A stretch of DNA of 37,882 bases from Erysipelotrichaceae bacterium UBA2227. Its GTDB lineage: Bacteria; Bacillota_I; Bacilli_A; Erysipelotrichales; Erysipelotrichaceae. Location of the stretch: positions 37,950 through 75,831 of the forward strand of contig DDYT01000039.1 in the NCBI GenBank assembly GCA_002348095.1, in the 5' to 3' direction. The position numbers were made by a program, and so were the translations under genes. Positions within the stretch are counted from its first letter, which is position 1; every line of letters starts with the position of its first letter. Shown here piece after piece: positions 8,467 through 17,253 of the stretch. The notes under the pieces were generated by a model. That model was not told where the DNA came from. It saw only the letters and a list, made by a program, of their open reading frames with translations, and made no database searches.

Positions 8467-9903
8467 ATGACAAGAATATGCTTTGTTGCATCGGAAAGTT
8501 TGCCCTTTATTAAAAGCGGCGGATTGGCTGATGTCGTAGGATCACTTCCTCAAGAACTTTTAAAAAAGGGGCATGAGGTACGAGTATTCTTGCCGATGTA
8601 TCAAAAGGTGGCTCTGAAGTATCGTGAACAAATGGAGCGTAAGACGGGATTTCAAATCCATGTCGGAACTATTCATACGTATGCAACGATTTTTGAGTAT
8701 GTACATCAAGGGGTTACCTTTAATTTTGTGGAGCATGCCGGTTATTTTGAGCGTGAAGGGCTGTATGGGTATCCGGATGACGGAGAGCGATTCTCCTATT
8801 TCTCTCATGCAGTGCTGATGTCCTTCGGTTTTTTGAATTACTTTCCGGATGTCGTTCATTCACATGACTGGCATACCGGTATGATTCCTGTTCTTTGCAG
8901 TCAATACTACGGACATGATGAGCGTTATAAAAGAATAAGGCATGTTTACACGATTCACAATTTGGCATATCAAGGCAATTTTCCTGGCGATATGCTTCAG
9001 AGTTGCTTAGGATTACCGATGGCTTTGCTTCATGACGGGACGTTACATTTTAATGACGGAATCAGTTTTATGAAAGCCGGGATATTATACGCCAATAAAA
9101 TCACTACCGTTTCACCAAGTTATGCTCAGGAAATCCTGACTCCGCAATATGGCGAAAAGATGGAAGATGTGTTGCGTTTCAGAAGGCCGGATTTGGTCGG
9201 TATCGTCAATGGAATTGATGTGGATGCGTGGGATCCGCAAACCGATGAGACCCTGGCAGAAAAGTACAGTGTAAAAAAGCTGACCGGAAAAGTCAAGAAC
9301 AAACTTGCTGTTCAGAAGGAACTGGGTTTACGTGAAGCCAAGGATGTCTTCTTGGTTGCGATGGTTTCGCGTCTGACCTGGCAAAAGGGGGTTCATCTGA
9401 TAATCGAACGAATGGCAGACATCATGGGATTGGATTTACAGCTGATGGTGTTGGGCTCGGGTGAACATCACATGGAATCACAGCTAAAGTACATGGAAGA
9501 GAAGTATCGTCAGCGCATGGTGTTTTATGGCGGATACAATGAAGAGTTAGCTCATCGCATATATGCCGGAGCTGATTTGTTATTGATGCCATCCTTATTT
9601 GAACCGTGCGGCATCAGTCAGCTGATTGCGATGCGATATGGGACGTTGCCGTTAGTGAGAGAGACCGGAGGTTTAAAGGATACCGTCACACCGGCCAATC
9701 TGGAAACGTTTGATGGTACCGGCTTCAGTTTTGCACAGTTTAACAGTGACGATTTGTATCATGTATTGCGAATCGCGACTTTTGCATATTATCAAAAACC
9801 GGCTGCCTTTAAGCATTTGATGATCAATGCGATGAATAGAGATGTCAGTTGGAAAAAGTCTGCGGATGAATACGCAAAAGTATACGAGGAATGTTTGAAA
9901 TAG
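8467..9903 (+). CDS. glgA: Glycogen synthase (ADP-glucose), GT5
   Basis: Transfers glucose from ADP-glucose to the non-reducing end of alpha-1,4-glucan. The 478-residue product has the N-terminal KSGGLADVVGSLP sugar-nucleotide loop (Lys16), the HDWHTG motif of the first Rossmann domain, the VSRLTWQKG segment that opens the second domain, and PSLFEPCGISQL carrying the C-terminal catalytic Glu. Length is normal for GT5. The start is ATG 8467 behind AAAGGAGGG; an earlier in-frame ATG at 8407 lies inside glgD. No branching enzyme (glgB) or phosphorylase (glgP) is within the window, so these must be elsewhere if branched glycogen is made. Confidence 0.96.
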   Translation: MTRICFVASESLPFIKSGGLADVVGSLPQELLKKGHEVRVFLPMYQKVALKYREQMERKTGFQIHVGTIHTYATIFEYVHQGVTFNFVEHAGYFEREGLYGYPDDGERFSYFSHAVLMSFGFLNYFPDVVHSHDWHTGMIPVLCSQYYGHDERYKRIRHVYTIHNLAYQGNFPGDMLQSCLGLPMALLHDGTLHFNDGISFMKAGILYANKITTVSPSYAQEILTPQYGEKMEDVLRFRRPDLVGIVNGIDVDAWDPQTDETLAEKYSVKKLTGKVKNKLAVQKELGLREAKDVFLVAMVSRLTWQKGVHLIIERMADIMGLDLQLMVLGSGEHHMESQLKYMEEKYRQRMVFYGGYNEELAHRIYAGADLLLMPSLFEPCGISQLIAMRYGTLPLVRETGGLKDTVTPANLETFDGTGFSFAQFNSDDLYHVLRIATFAYYQKPAAFKHLMINAMNRDVSWKKSADEYAKVYEECLK

Positions 9904-9923
9904 GGCGAAAACCGCCCTTTTTT
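9902..9923 (+). terminator. Intrinsic terminator of glgCDA
   Basis: AGGGCG (9902-9907) pairs with CGCCCT (9913-9918) and is followed by a run of T to 9923. It begins within the glgA stop codon. Confidence 0.85.
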
Positions 9924-9932
9924 AATGAAAAA

Positions 9933-9946
9933 TGTAAGCGCTTAAT
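9933..9946 (+). promoter_or_regulatory. Candidate cre (CcpA) site upstream of pgk
   Basis: TGTAAGCGCTTAAT agrees with the cre consensus TGWAANCGNTNWCA at all but the last two positions. It is centred about 75 bases upstream of the expected pgk transcription start, where CcpA sites usually activate. This is a pattern match only. Confidence 0.4.
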
Positions 9947-9979
9947 TTGTGAATACTTGCACATTATATAGGTTTTTCA

Positions 9980-10008
9980 TTGATACCCAATCGAGAAAAT
10001 GCTATAAT
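9980..10008 (+). promoter_or_regulatory. Promoter of pgk-tpiA-eno
   Basis: TTGATA at 9980-9985 and TATAAT at 10003-10008 are separated by 17 bases, a near-consensus housekeeping promoter as expected for lower glycolysis genes. Confidence 0.8.
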
Positions 10009-10034
10009 TCATGTGGTTAAAGGAGGATTAGAAT

Positions 10035-11231
10035 ATGGCAAAAATGACCGTACGAGATCTGGATGTAAAAGGAAAAAAAGTGATTGTCCGTGTCGATTTT
10101 AACGTTCCGATCAAGGAAGGTAAAATCAAAGACGACAATCGCATCGTGCAAGCTCTGCCCACCATTAATTATTTGGTCGAGCATGGCGCAAAAGTGATTT
10201 TGATGTCTCATTTAGGAAAAGTCGATCACAAAGACCCGGAGAAAAAAGCCGCGGATATGGCAAAAAACAACATGGCTCCGGTTGCTGCCCGTTTGGCAGA
10301 GTTGGTCAATACCAATGTTTCGTTTGTCGACCAGACACAAGGAGAATTGTTGGAAGTTGCTGTTGCTAAGTTAAAAGAAGGCGATATCGTTTTGATGCAG
10401 AATACCCGTTATGAAAAGGGTGAAAGCAAAAACGATGCTGAACTGGCAAAGTACTGGGCTTCGTTGGCTGACTTGTTTGTAACGGATGCGTTTGGCTCGG
10501 TGCACCGCGCGCATTCTTCGACTGTCGGAGTTGCTGAATATCTGCCATCGGCTCTCGGTTTCTTGGTGGAAAAGGAAGTTGAAATGTTAACAGCGGCGGT
10601 TTATAATCCGAAGCGTCCGTTTGTGGCTATTCTAGGCGGTGCGAAAGTATCTGATAAAATTGCCGTTATTGAAAATTTATTAAAAATTGCCGATAAAGTA
10701 CTCATTGGTGGCGGTATGGCTTATACGTTTGTCAAAGCGCAGGGGAAAGAAATCGGTAAATCGCTGGTCGAAGAAGACCGTATTGATTTGGCAAAAGAGT
10801 TCTTGGCGGTTGCCGGTAATAAACTGGTTCTGCCGGTCGATCACTTGGTTGCGGATGCATTTGCTGAGACGGCAAATACGATGGTCGTTGATGATGATCA
10901 TATTCCTGCCGATTATATGGGATTGGATATTGGTCCGAAAACCATTGAATTGTTTAAAAATGAATTGCAAGGTGCCCAAACTGTCATTTGGAACGGCCCG
11001 ATGGGCGTGTTTGAAATGAAGCCGTTTGCTACCGGAACGTTGGAAGTATGCAAAGCTATTTCTGAACTGCCGGGTGCTATGACTGTAATAGGCGGCGGTG
11101 ATTCGGCCGCAGCTGCTATCCAGCTGGGTTTCAAAGATAAGTTCAGTCATATTTCTACCGGTGGCGGTGCGTCACTCGAGTTTATGGAAGGTAAAGAATT
11201 GCCTGGTATCGCAATCATTCAGGAGAAATAA
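10035..11231 (+). CDS. pgk: Phosphoglycerate kinase
   Basis: Glycolytic enzyme making ATP from 1,3-bisphosphoglycerate in the cytoplasm. The 398-residue protein has the N-terminal substrate motif RVDFNVPI, the ILGGAKVSDKI segment, NGPMGVFE and the nucleotide-side GGGDSAAA and STGGGASLEF motifs, in normal order and length. ATG 10035 follows AAAGGAGG. It is the first gene of a three-gene operon with tpiA one base downstream and eno after that. gap is not in this cluster and gpm is also missing between tpiA and eno, a shortened version of the usual Bacillota glycolytic cluster. Confidence 0.98.
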   Translation: MAKMTVRDLDVKGKKVIVRVDFNVPIKEGKIKDDNRIVQALPTINYLVEHGAKVILMSHLGKVDHKDPEKKAADMAKNNMAPVAARLAELVNTNVSFVDQTQGELLEVAVAKLKEGDIVLMQNTRYEKGESKNDAELAKYWASLADLFVTDAFGSVHRAHSSTVGVAEYLPSALGFLVEKEVEMLTAAVYNPKRPFVAILGGAKVSDKIAVIENLLKIADKVLIGGGMAYTFVKAQGKEIGKSLVEEDRIDLAKEFLAVAGNKLVLPVDHLVADAFAETANTMVVDDDHIPADYMGLDIGPKTIELFKNELQGAQTVIWNGPMGVFEMKPFATGTLEVCKAISELPGAMTVIGGGDSAAAAIQLGFKDKFSHISTGGGASLEFMEGKELPGIAIIQEK

Positions 11232-11232
11232 T

Positions 11233-11979
11233 ATGAGAAAACCAATTATTGTCGGCAATTGGAAAATGAATAAGACCATTGCCGAGGCAACGGCTTTCTT
11301 TGCGGGTGTTGAGGGAGAACTTCATGAGGATGCCGAATTTGGTGTCGGAGCACCGTTCACCGCGCTGAAAGATGCTGTTGGTGCGGCTAAAGGCTTGTTC
11401 GTTGCCGCACAGAATGTTCATTTTGAAGATTCCGGAGCCTACACAGGAGAAGTATCGCTTCCGATGTTATTGGAAATCGGGGTCAAGTGGGTCATTCTCG
11501 GTCACTCAGAGCGCCGTCAGTATTTTAATGAATCTGATGAGGCGATCAATAAGAAAGCAAAAAAGTGCTTTGCTTCAGGTGTTACACCGATCATCTGTTG
11601 CGGTGAAACTCTTGAGCAGTTTGAAGCAGGTTTAACGGAGTCGGTCGTACGCAGGCAGGTTGCAGCTTGTCTTGATGGTTTTTCAGTCGATGACGTGAAA
11701 AAACTGGTCATCGCTTATGAACCGATTTGGGCCATTGGTACAGGTAAGAATGCTACGAAAGAAATTGCACAGACGACATGTGCAATCGTCCGCGATGAAG
11801 TAGCGGTTCATTTTGGTAAAGAGGCGGCAGAAGCCTGCCGTGTTCAATACGGTGGTTCGGTCAAACCGGACAATATTGCAGAGTATATGGCAGAGCCGGA
11901 TATCGACGGAGCGCTGATTGGCGGAGCGTCGTTGAAGGTTGATTCATTTTTGGCAATTGTCAACGCAGTGAAGAAATAA
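11233..11979 (+). CDS. tpiA: Triosephosphate isomerase
   Basis: Interconverts dihydroxyacetone phosphate and glyceraldehyde-3-phosphate. The 248-residue protein begins with the classical NWKMN segment (catalytic Lys), has LGHSERR with the electrophile His and AYEPIWAIGTGK with the catalytic Glu and the flexible loop 6, then YGGSVKPDN and IGGASL phosphate-binding loops. I start it at ATG 11233, one base after the pgk stop; an in-frame upstream start at 11098 would lie inside pgk. The ribosome site AGGAGAAA lies in the end of pgk. Confidence 0.98.
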   Translation: MRKPIIVGNWKMNKTIAEATAFFAGVEGELHEDAEFGVGAPFTALKDAVGAAKGLFVAAQNVHFEDSGAYTGEVSLPMLLEIGVKWVILGHSERRQYFNESDEAINKKAKKCFASGVTPIICCGETLEQFEAGLTESVVRRQVAACLDGFSVDDVKKLVIAYEPIWAIGTGKNATKEIAQTTCAIVRDEVAVHFGKEAAEACRVQYGGSVKPDNIAEYMAEPDIDGALIGGASLKVDSFLAIVNAVKK

Positions 11980-11994
11980 CAAGGAGGAAACATT

Positions 11995-13287
11995 GTGCCA
12001 ATTATTATTGATGTTTATGCTCGCGAGGTCATGGACTCTCGCGGAAATCCGACGATCGAAGTAGAAATTACGACTGATTCGGGTGCTTTCGGACGTGCCA
12101 TCGTTCCAAGCGGTGCTTCGACCGGTGAACGTGAAGCATTAGAATTACGTGATGGCGATAAAGGCCGTTTCTTAGGGAAAGGCGTATTAAAAGCTGTTGA
12201 GAATGTAAATGAAATCATTGCGGATGCTTTGATTGGTTTGGATGTCAGAGATCAGAATCTGATCGATAAGACGATGATCGATTTGGATGGAACCAAAGAT
12301 AAGTCCAAATTGGGTGCCAATGCGATTTTGGGATGCTCGATGGCTGCGGCTTATGCGGCTGCTGATTTCTATGGTATGCCGTTGTATAAGTATTTGGGCG
12401 GATTCAATGCGAAAGCACTTCCGGTTCCGATGATGAACGTTATCAACGGTGGCTCCCACGCAGATTCTTCGGTGGATTTCCAGGAATTCATGATCATGCC
12501 GATCGGTGCTAAAACACTTAAAGAAGCCGTACGTATGGGTGCTGAAACTTTCCATGCGTTAAAAGCTGTCTTAAAGAAAGCCGGACATATCACCGCAGTA
12601 GGTGATGAAGGCGGTTTTGCTCCGAACTTACCGAGCAATGAAGCTCCGTTGGAAGTCATCATGGAAGCAATCGTTAAAGCCGGTTATGTTCCTGGTGTTG
12701 ATATTGCTTTAGCAATGGACGTTGCTGCTTCGGAATTCTATGACAAAGAAAAGAAAGTTTACGTTTGGAAGAAATCGGGCGGAGCCATCAAAACTACGGA
12801 TGAAATGATCGATTTCTATGAATATCTCATTAACAAATATCCGATCGTATCGTTGGAAGACGGTCTGGGTGAACGTGACTGGGATGGCTGGAAGAAACTG
12901 ACCGACCGCTTGGGTAAACGCGTTCAGATCGTTGGGGATGACTTGTTTGTCACCAATCCGGAAATCTTGAAGAGAGGAATCGATTTGGGTATTGCTAACT
13001 CGATTTTAATCAAGGTCAATCAGATCGGTACTTTGACTGAAACATTCGATGCTATGGAAATGGCTCGTAAAGCAGGTTATACTTCTGTGGTATCTCACCG
13101 TTCGGGTGAAACTGAGGATGTTACCATTGCGGATGTTGCGGTAGCATTCAATGCCGGTCAGATCAAAACAGGTTCACTGTCACGCACCGACCGTTTGGCT
13201 AAGTACAATCAGTTGATTCGCATTGAAGATGAATTGGGTGAAGTTGCCATCTATCCGGGCAAAGCCACTTTCACAAATATCAAGTAA
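11995..13287 (+). CDS. eno: Enolase
   Basis: Converts 2-phosphoglycerate to phosphoenolpyruvate; a Mg-dependent cytoplasmic dimer or octamer that is also part of the RNA degradosome in some bacteria. The 430-residue product has the REVMDSRGNPT start, SGASTGEREA loop, GDEGGFAPN, the metal ligand segment SLEDGLGERDWDGW, and SHRSGETED near the C-terminus. Translation starts with GTG at 11995, supported by AAGGAGG at 11981-11987; the family start (xPIIxDVxAREVxDSRG) confirms it. It is the last gene of the pgk-tpiA-eno operon. Confidence 0.98.
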   Translation: MPIIIDVYAREVMDSRGNPTIEVEITTDSGAFGRAIVPSGASTGEREALELRDGDKGRFLGKGVLKAVENVNEIIADALIGLDVRDQNLIDKTMIDLDGTKDKSKLGANAILGCSMAAAYAAADFYGMPLYKYLGGFNAKALPVPMMNVINGGSHADSSVDFQEFMIMPIGAKTLKEAVRMGAETFHALKAVLKKAGHITAVGDEGGFAPNLPSNEAPLEVIMEAIVKAGYVPGVDIALAMDVAASEFYDKEKKVYVWKKSGGAIKTTDEMIDFYEYLINKYPIVSLEDGLGERDWDGWKKLTDRLGKRVQIVGDDLFVTNPEILKRGIDLGIANSILIKVNQIGTLTETFDAMEMARKAGYTSVVSHRSGETEDVTIADVAVAFNAGQIKTGSLSRTDRLAKYNQLIRIEDELGEVAIYPGKATFTNIK

Positions 13288-13293
13288 TTCGAG

Positions 13294-13324
13294 GGAGAAC
13301 GAAAGTTCTCCTGTCTTTTTGTTT
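13294..13324 (+). terminator. Intrinsic terminator after eno
   Basis: GGAGAAC (13294-13300), GAAA tetraloop, GTTCTCC (13305-13311), then a T-rich run interrupted by G and C. The stable GNRA-like loop supports it. Confidence 0.75.
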
Positions 13325-13361
13325 TAGTGATAGAATAGATTTTAGGAAATATGGGTGCGAT

Positions 13362-14237
13362 ATGAACAGTCGGTTGAAATATGTGTTCATTGCTTTGTTT
13401 GTTACATTCCTTTGGTCGACTTCGTGGGTGTTGATCAAGGTCGGACTTGCCAACATACCTGCGCTGCCATTTGCGGGTTTGAGGTATCTTTTGGCATCGA
13501 TCATACTCATCATTTATATGTCGGTTTCAAAAAAGCTGATTCTTATTAAGTCATTGACCTCGAAGCAGTGGAAGACGTTGCTTATCTACGGATTCATCTT
13601 GATTACACTAACTCAAGGAGCACAGTTTCTGGCGTTGAGTCTTTTGCCGGCGGTGACACTTTCTTTGTTTTTGAATATGTCGCCAATCTTTGTTCTTATC
13701 TTGGGTTTCGTATTTCTTAAGGAAAGGATCAATCGGCTTCAGTTATTTGGTATGCTTATGTTCTTCTTCGGATTGATCATATATTTCTATCAGGTTGAGT
13801 TAGGTAATAACCTTGCGGGGTTAGCCTTAGCAATTTTCGGAGTCGGGATCAATGCGGTTGCGGCTGTGTTCGGACGTAGCATCAATGCGAAAAAAGATAT
13901 CGATCCGATAATCATCACAGCAGTGATCACCGGATTTGGCGGTTTGATTTTACTTTGCGGTGGAGTAGCCTTTCAAGGGATTCCCCGGTTAGATATGCAG
14001 GGGTGGCTGATCGTTTTTTGGCTTGCAGCCATCAATACAGCGCTGGCCTTTACTTTGTGGAATGTGGCTTTAAGAGAGTTGAAAGCGGTTGAAGCCAATA
14101 CCATAAACAATACGATGCTCATACAGATTGCGTTGTTAGCAGTGATTTTCTTAAATGAATCCTTATCTGTGCGTCAGTGGATTGCAATTGCTATCGTTGC
14201 TTTAGGCGTCTGGATGGTCCAGCTTCGAAAAAGTTAA
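13362..14237 (+). CDS. EamA/DMT family transporter
   Basis: A 291-residue integral membrane protein with about ten hydrophobic helices arranged as two EamA repeats. The first begins VTFLWSTSWVLIKVGL and the second around residue 150 (LALAIFGVGINAVAAVFGRSIN), ending in the usual NESLSVRQWIAIAIVALGVW. Drug/metabolite transporters of this group export amino acids, nucleosides or other metabolites; no substrate can be assigned. The ribosome site is weak (GGGTG before ATG 13362). A TAGAAT -10-like element at 13331-13336 suggests a promoter just after the eno terminator. No neighbour gives a functional hint. Confidence 0.85.
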   Translation: MNSRLKYVFIALFVTFLWSTSWVLIKVGLANIPALPFAGLRYLLASIILIIYMSVSKKLILIKSLTSKQWKTLLIYGFILITLTQGAQFLALSLLPAVTLSLFLNMSPIFVLILGFVFLKERINRLQLFGMLMFFFGLIIYFYQVELGNNLAGLALAIFGVGINAVAAVFGRSINAKKDIDPIIITAVITGFGGLILLCGGVAFQGIPRLDMQGWLIVFWLAAINTALAFTLWNVALRELKAVEANTINNTMLIQIALLAVIFLNESLSVRQWIAIAIVALGVWMVQLRKS

Positions 14238-14302
14238 CAATTTAGATCATGATGGATCAATCGTTAGTGAGGTTGCTTCTTGTAATTTGCTTATTCATCT
14301 GT

Positions 14303-14308
14303 TATGAT
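14303..14308 (+). promoter_or_regulatory. Candidate -10 element of secG
   Basis: TATGAT sits about 28 bases before the secG ATG. The sequence 16-17 bases upstream (TGTAAT at 14281-14286) is only a poor -35. Confidence 0.35.
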
Positions 14309-14336
14309 AGTATGGCATTAAGAAAGGAGGATTCCA

Positions 14337-14558
14337 ATGCTTGATATTCTCTTGATGATTGTGGCCGGACTATTAATACTTCTATCACTTCTGCAAAGCG
14401 GAAAATCCGAAGGAATCAGCAGTGCCTTCACAGGTAGCGGCGGACTGAACTTATTTGCCAATGTTAAAGAGCGCGGACCGGAAAAGGTCATCTCAAATGT
14501 AACAATGGTTGTGGGTATATCCTTCTTTGTACTAGTAATTTTAGTAAGAATCTTTTAG
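14337..14558 (+). CDS. secG: SecG, preprotein translocase subunit
   Basis: Small auxiliary subunit of the SecYEG channel, which stimulates protein export. The 73-residue protein has two membrane helices (about 2-20 and 50-71) joined by the conserved loop LLQSGKSEGISSAFTGSGG. Length is normal. ATG 14337 follows AAAGGAGG. A terminator stem starts inside its stop codon, and rnr begins 35 bases later. secG-rnr-smpB-ssrA is a familiar Bacillota arrangement, here interrupted before ssrA. Confidence 0.95.
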   Translation: MLDILLMIVAGLLILLSLLQSGKSEGISSAFTGSGGLNLFANVKERGPEKVISNVTMVVGISFFVLVILVRIF

Positions 14559-14577
14559 GCCGCAGGGCCTTTTTTTT
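14557..14577 (+). terminator. Terminator or attenuator between secG and rnr
   Basis: The short stem AGGCC/GGCCT with a GCAG loop is followed by eight T. It starts within the secG TAG stop codon. The stem is only five pairs, so partial read-through into rnr is plausible. Confidence 0.65.
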
Positions 14578-14593
14578 ATAGACAGGGGGTGCA

Positions 14594-16699
14594 ATGATGA
14601 ACTTGCGCTTGAAAATCGTTGATCTGTTGGAATCTCGTGAAGTAGCCCCAATGACCGTTACTGAGTGGGCTGAGTATCTGGGGATGACTGAAGATCAGAT
14701 GTATGTTGAATTAGAACAGACGTTAAACAAACTTGAAGAAGATGTCATTTTAGTGCGTTCAAAAAAGGATCGTTATTTACTGGCTGAGGATGCGGGAGTA
14801 AAAAAAGGTGTCCTTTCGATCAATCCCAAAGGATTCGGTTTCGTTTCTGTTGATGAAGGTGAGGATGTATACATTCCGATCGATGGCATTGAGACCGCGA
14901 TGCATGGAGATGAAGTTGTTGTCCGTATCTTTCAGCGTCAAAACGGTACAACCGATGGGGAAATCATCCGGATAATAAAGCGAAATACTTCGCAGATCTT
15001 GGGGACGATCCGGTTTATCAAGAAGAAACTGACCTTCGTTGCGCAGGATGTGCGATTGGGTTTTGTAAAGTTTGTTTATCCGCCGAAAATGAAACTTGTG
15101 GAAGGTCATGTCGTGTTGGCAAAAATCTTGAAGCACGAACGTCCGTTGTTAGTGGAAGGTGTGGAGGTCTTGGGTCATATCAATGATCCGGGGGTCGATA
15201 TATTGGCGGTACTGATGGAGTATGACATATATCCGAAGTTTCCTAAGGAGGCATTGGATATGGCGAACTCTGTAAGTAAGGATGTCGTTATGGAAGATGG
15301 CCGAAAAGATCTGACGCATCAGCTGACAATTACGATTGATGGGGAAGATGCTAAGGATCTCGATGATGCCATTTCAATTGAGAAGATCGGTGAAAAATAT
15401 CGGTTAGGTGTGCATATTGCGGATGTCTCTTATTATGTTAAAGAAAACTCCCCGTTGGATCATGAAGCGTTTAATCGCGGTACATCGGTGTATGTAGTGG
15501 ATCGCGTCGTACCGATGTTGCCCCATGTGCTTTCCAATGGGATATGTTCACTCAATCCCAATGAAAAACGTTATGCGCTTAGCTGCATCATGGACATTGA
15601 GTTGAATGGTGAGGTCAGTGATTATCAACTGACTCCTTCAGTTATTGAGTCCGATTATCGGATGACTTATACGAATGTAAATAAAATGATTCATGGCGAT
15701 GAACAAGCAAAAAATCAATATCCTCAGCTCATTGAGATGGTCGAACATATGGCTGACTGTGCCAACAGAATCCGCAGACGCAGGGAAAGTTTAGGTGCGA
15801 TCGATTTTGAGATGGAAGAAGCAAAAATCTTGGTCGATGAACAAGGTCACATTTCTCAGATACTTAAAAGAGAGCGTTTTGAAGCGGAGAAGCTGATTGA
15901 GGACTTTATGGTGTGTGCCAATGAAACAGTGGCGAAACATACCCGTTGGAGTCATGTGCCTTCGTTATATCGCATCCATGAAGTTCCCAGCAAGAAGAAG
16001 ATGCAGGCCTACGCCAAGATCGTCGGACTGCTAGGATACAAAATGAAAGGTTCGATGGATGATGTCAAACCGATTGCTCTGCAGAAAATCCTTCGTCATT
16101 TTGAAGGTCATGATGAGTTTCCGGTCGTTTCACGGATGATGTTGAGAAGTATGATGAAAGCGAAGTATGATCCGGCTCCAATCGGACATTTCGGTCTAGG
16201 TCTTGAGGACTATACGCACTTTACTTCGCCGATCCGCCGTTATCCGGATTTGGTCGTGCATCGTATGTTGCGCAAGTACGTCTTTCAGACCCCCGAACTG
16301 GCAAATATGGCAACAGAGGAAGAGCGCTTAAAGGGGATTGCCGAGCAGTCGAGCATGAAAGAGCGCAATGCCGTGGATGCGGAACGCGAAATCGAAGATA
16401 TGAAAAAGGCTGAATATATGGAAGATCACATCGGTATGATTGCGGATGGTGTGATCAGCGGCGTAACGAAATTCGGTTTCTTCGTTGAACTGTCGAACAC
16501 GATCGAAGGGTTGGTTCATATTCAATCGCTTGAGGATGATTATTATGAGTTTGATGCTCAGTCGATGCGTCTGCGTGGAAAAAATACACGCAAAGAGTTT
16601 CGTTTGGGGCAGAAAGTGCGTATCAAGGTCAAAGCTGCAAACAAAGAACAAAGAACGGTGGATTTTATTTATCTGCCGGCGCGTAAAGAGCGCAAATAG
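14594..16699 (+). CDS. rnr: Ribonuclease R
   Basis: Processive 3'-5' exoribonuclease that degrades structured RNA and helps remove defective mRNAs during trans-translation. The 701-residue protein has an N-terminal winged-helix-like region, two cold-shock OB domains (about 80-220), the RNB catalytic domain with DGEDAKDLDDAIS at about residue 249 (Mg ligands Asp), the FTSPIRRYPDLVVHR segment near 545, and a C-terminal S1 domain (VISGVTKFGFFVEL). It lacks a long Lys-rich tail. Two adjacent ATG codons at 14594 and 14597 are possible starts, both behind GGGGGTG. smpB follows immediately; RNase R and SmpB-tmRNA cooperate in quality control. Confidence 0.95.
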   Translation: MMNLRLKIVDLLESREVAPMTVTEWAEYLGMTEDQMYVELEQTLNKLEEDVILVRSKKDRYLLAEDAGVKKGVLSINPKGFGFVSVDEGEDVYIPIDGIETAMHGDEVVVRIFQRQNGTTDGEIIRIIKRNTSQILGTIRFIKKKLTFVAQDVRLGFVKFVYPPKMKLVEGHVVLAKILKHERPLLVEGVEVLGHINDPGVDILAVLMEYDIYPKFPKEALDMANSVSKDVVMEDGRKDLTHQLTITIDGEDAKDLDDAISIEKIGEKYRLGVHIADVSYYVKENSPLDHEAFNRGTSVYVVDRVVPMLPHVLSNGICSLNPNEKRYALSCIMDIELNGEVSDYQLTPSVIESDYRMTYTNVNKMIHGDEQAKNQYPQLIEMVEHMADCANRIRRRRESLGAIDFEMEEAKILVDEQGHISQILKRERFEAEKLIEDFMVCANETVAKHTRWSHVPSLYRIHEVPSKKKMQAYAKIVGLLGYKMKGSMDDVKPIALQKILRHFEGHDEFPVVSRMMLRSMMKAKYDPAPIGHFGLGLEDYTHFTSPIRRYPDLVVHRMLRKYVFQTPELANMATEEERLKGIAEQSSMKERNAVDAEREIEDMKKAEYMEDHIGMIADGVISGVTKFGFFVELSNTIEGLVHIQSLEDDYYEFDAQSMRLRGKNTRKEFRLGQKVRIKVKAANKEQRTVDFIYLPARKERK

Positions 16700-16730
16700 T
16701 GTATACTAAAACGTGCAGGGAGGGATTTCT

Positions 16731-17180
16731 GTGAGTGTAAAAGTCGTATCCGTCAACCGTCGCGCGTATCACGAATATTTTGTGGAGGAGAAGTTTGAGG
16801 CCGGTATGGTCTTGGTCGGAACCGAGATCAAATCGATTCGTCGCGGTTCGGTGCAGTTTAAGGATGCCTATATTCATTTTGTCAATCATGAGGCATATAT
16901 CCGGGATATGTATATTGCGCAGTATGAGTTTGGCAATCGCAACAATCATGAGGAGACCAGAGAGCGTAAGCTTCTGATGCATCGGCATGAAATTTTGAAG
17001 TTGGAAAAAAAGGTGAAGTTAAAGGGTTATACGGTTATTCCGTTGTCTTTGTATTTAAAAGACGGTCGGGCAAAACTTGAGATAGGACTTGCGGTAGGTA
17101 AGGACTTGCATGACAAGCGTGAGTCAGAGAAAGAGCGCGATGCCAAGCGGGAAATGGCTAAGGCACTTAAAGCAAGATAA
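16731..17180 (+). CDS. smpB: SmpB, tmRNA-binding protein
   Basis: Binds the tRNA-like domain of tmRNA and delivers it to stalled ribosomes. The 149-residue protein shows the OB core (NRRAYHEYFVEEKFEAGMVL then GTEIKSIR), the RERKLLMH motif and the basic C-terminal tail DKRESEKERDAKREMAKAL that becomes helical in the mRNA channel. I start it at GTG 16731, behind GGGAGGG at 16718-16724; an in-frame GTG at 16713 precedes that site. Its RNA partner ssrA lies 3.7 kb downstream. Confidence 0.96.
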   Translation: MSVKVVSVNRRAYHEYFVEEKFEAGMVLVGTEIKSIRRGSVQFKDAYIHFVNHEAYIRDMYIAQYEFGNRNNHEETRERKLLMHRHEILKLEKKVKLKGYTVIPLSLYLKDGRAKLEIGLAVGKDLHDKRESEKERDAKREMAKALKAR

Positions 17181-17207
17181 GCAGAACAAATTCGTTCTGC
17201 TTTTTTA
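17179..17207 (+). terminator. Intrinsic terminator after smpB
   Basis: Nine-pair stem AAGCAGAAC/GTTCTGCTT with an AAATTC loop, then six T. It overlaps the smpB stop codon. Confidence 0.92.
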
Positions 17208-17253
17208 TTGTTTTTTTGTGTACAATAGAAGTGTAATCAAGGGAGGAAGAATC

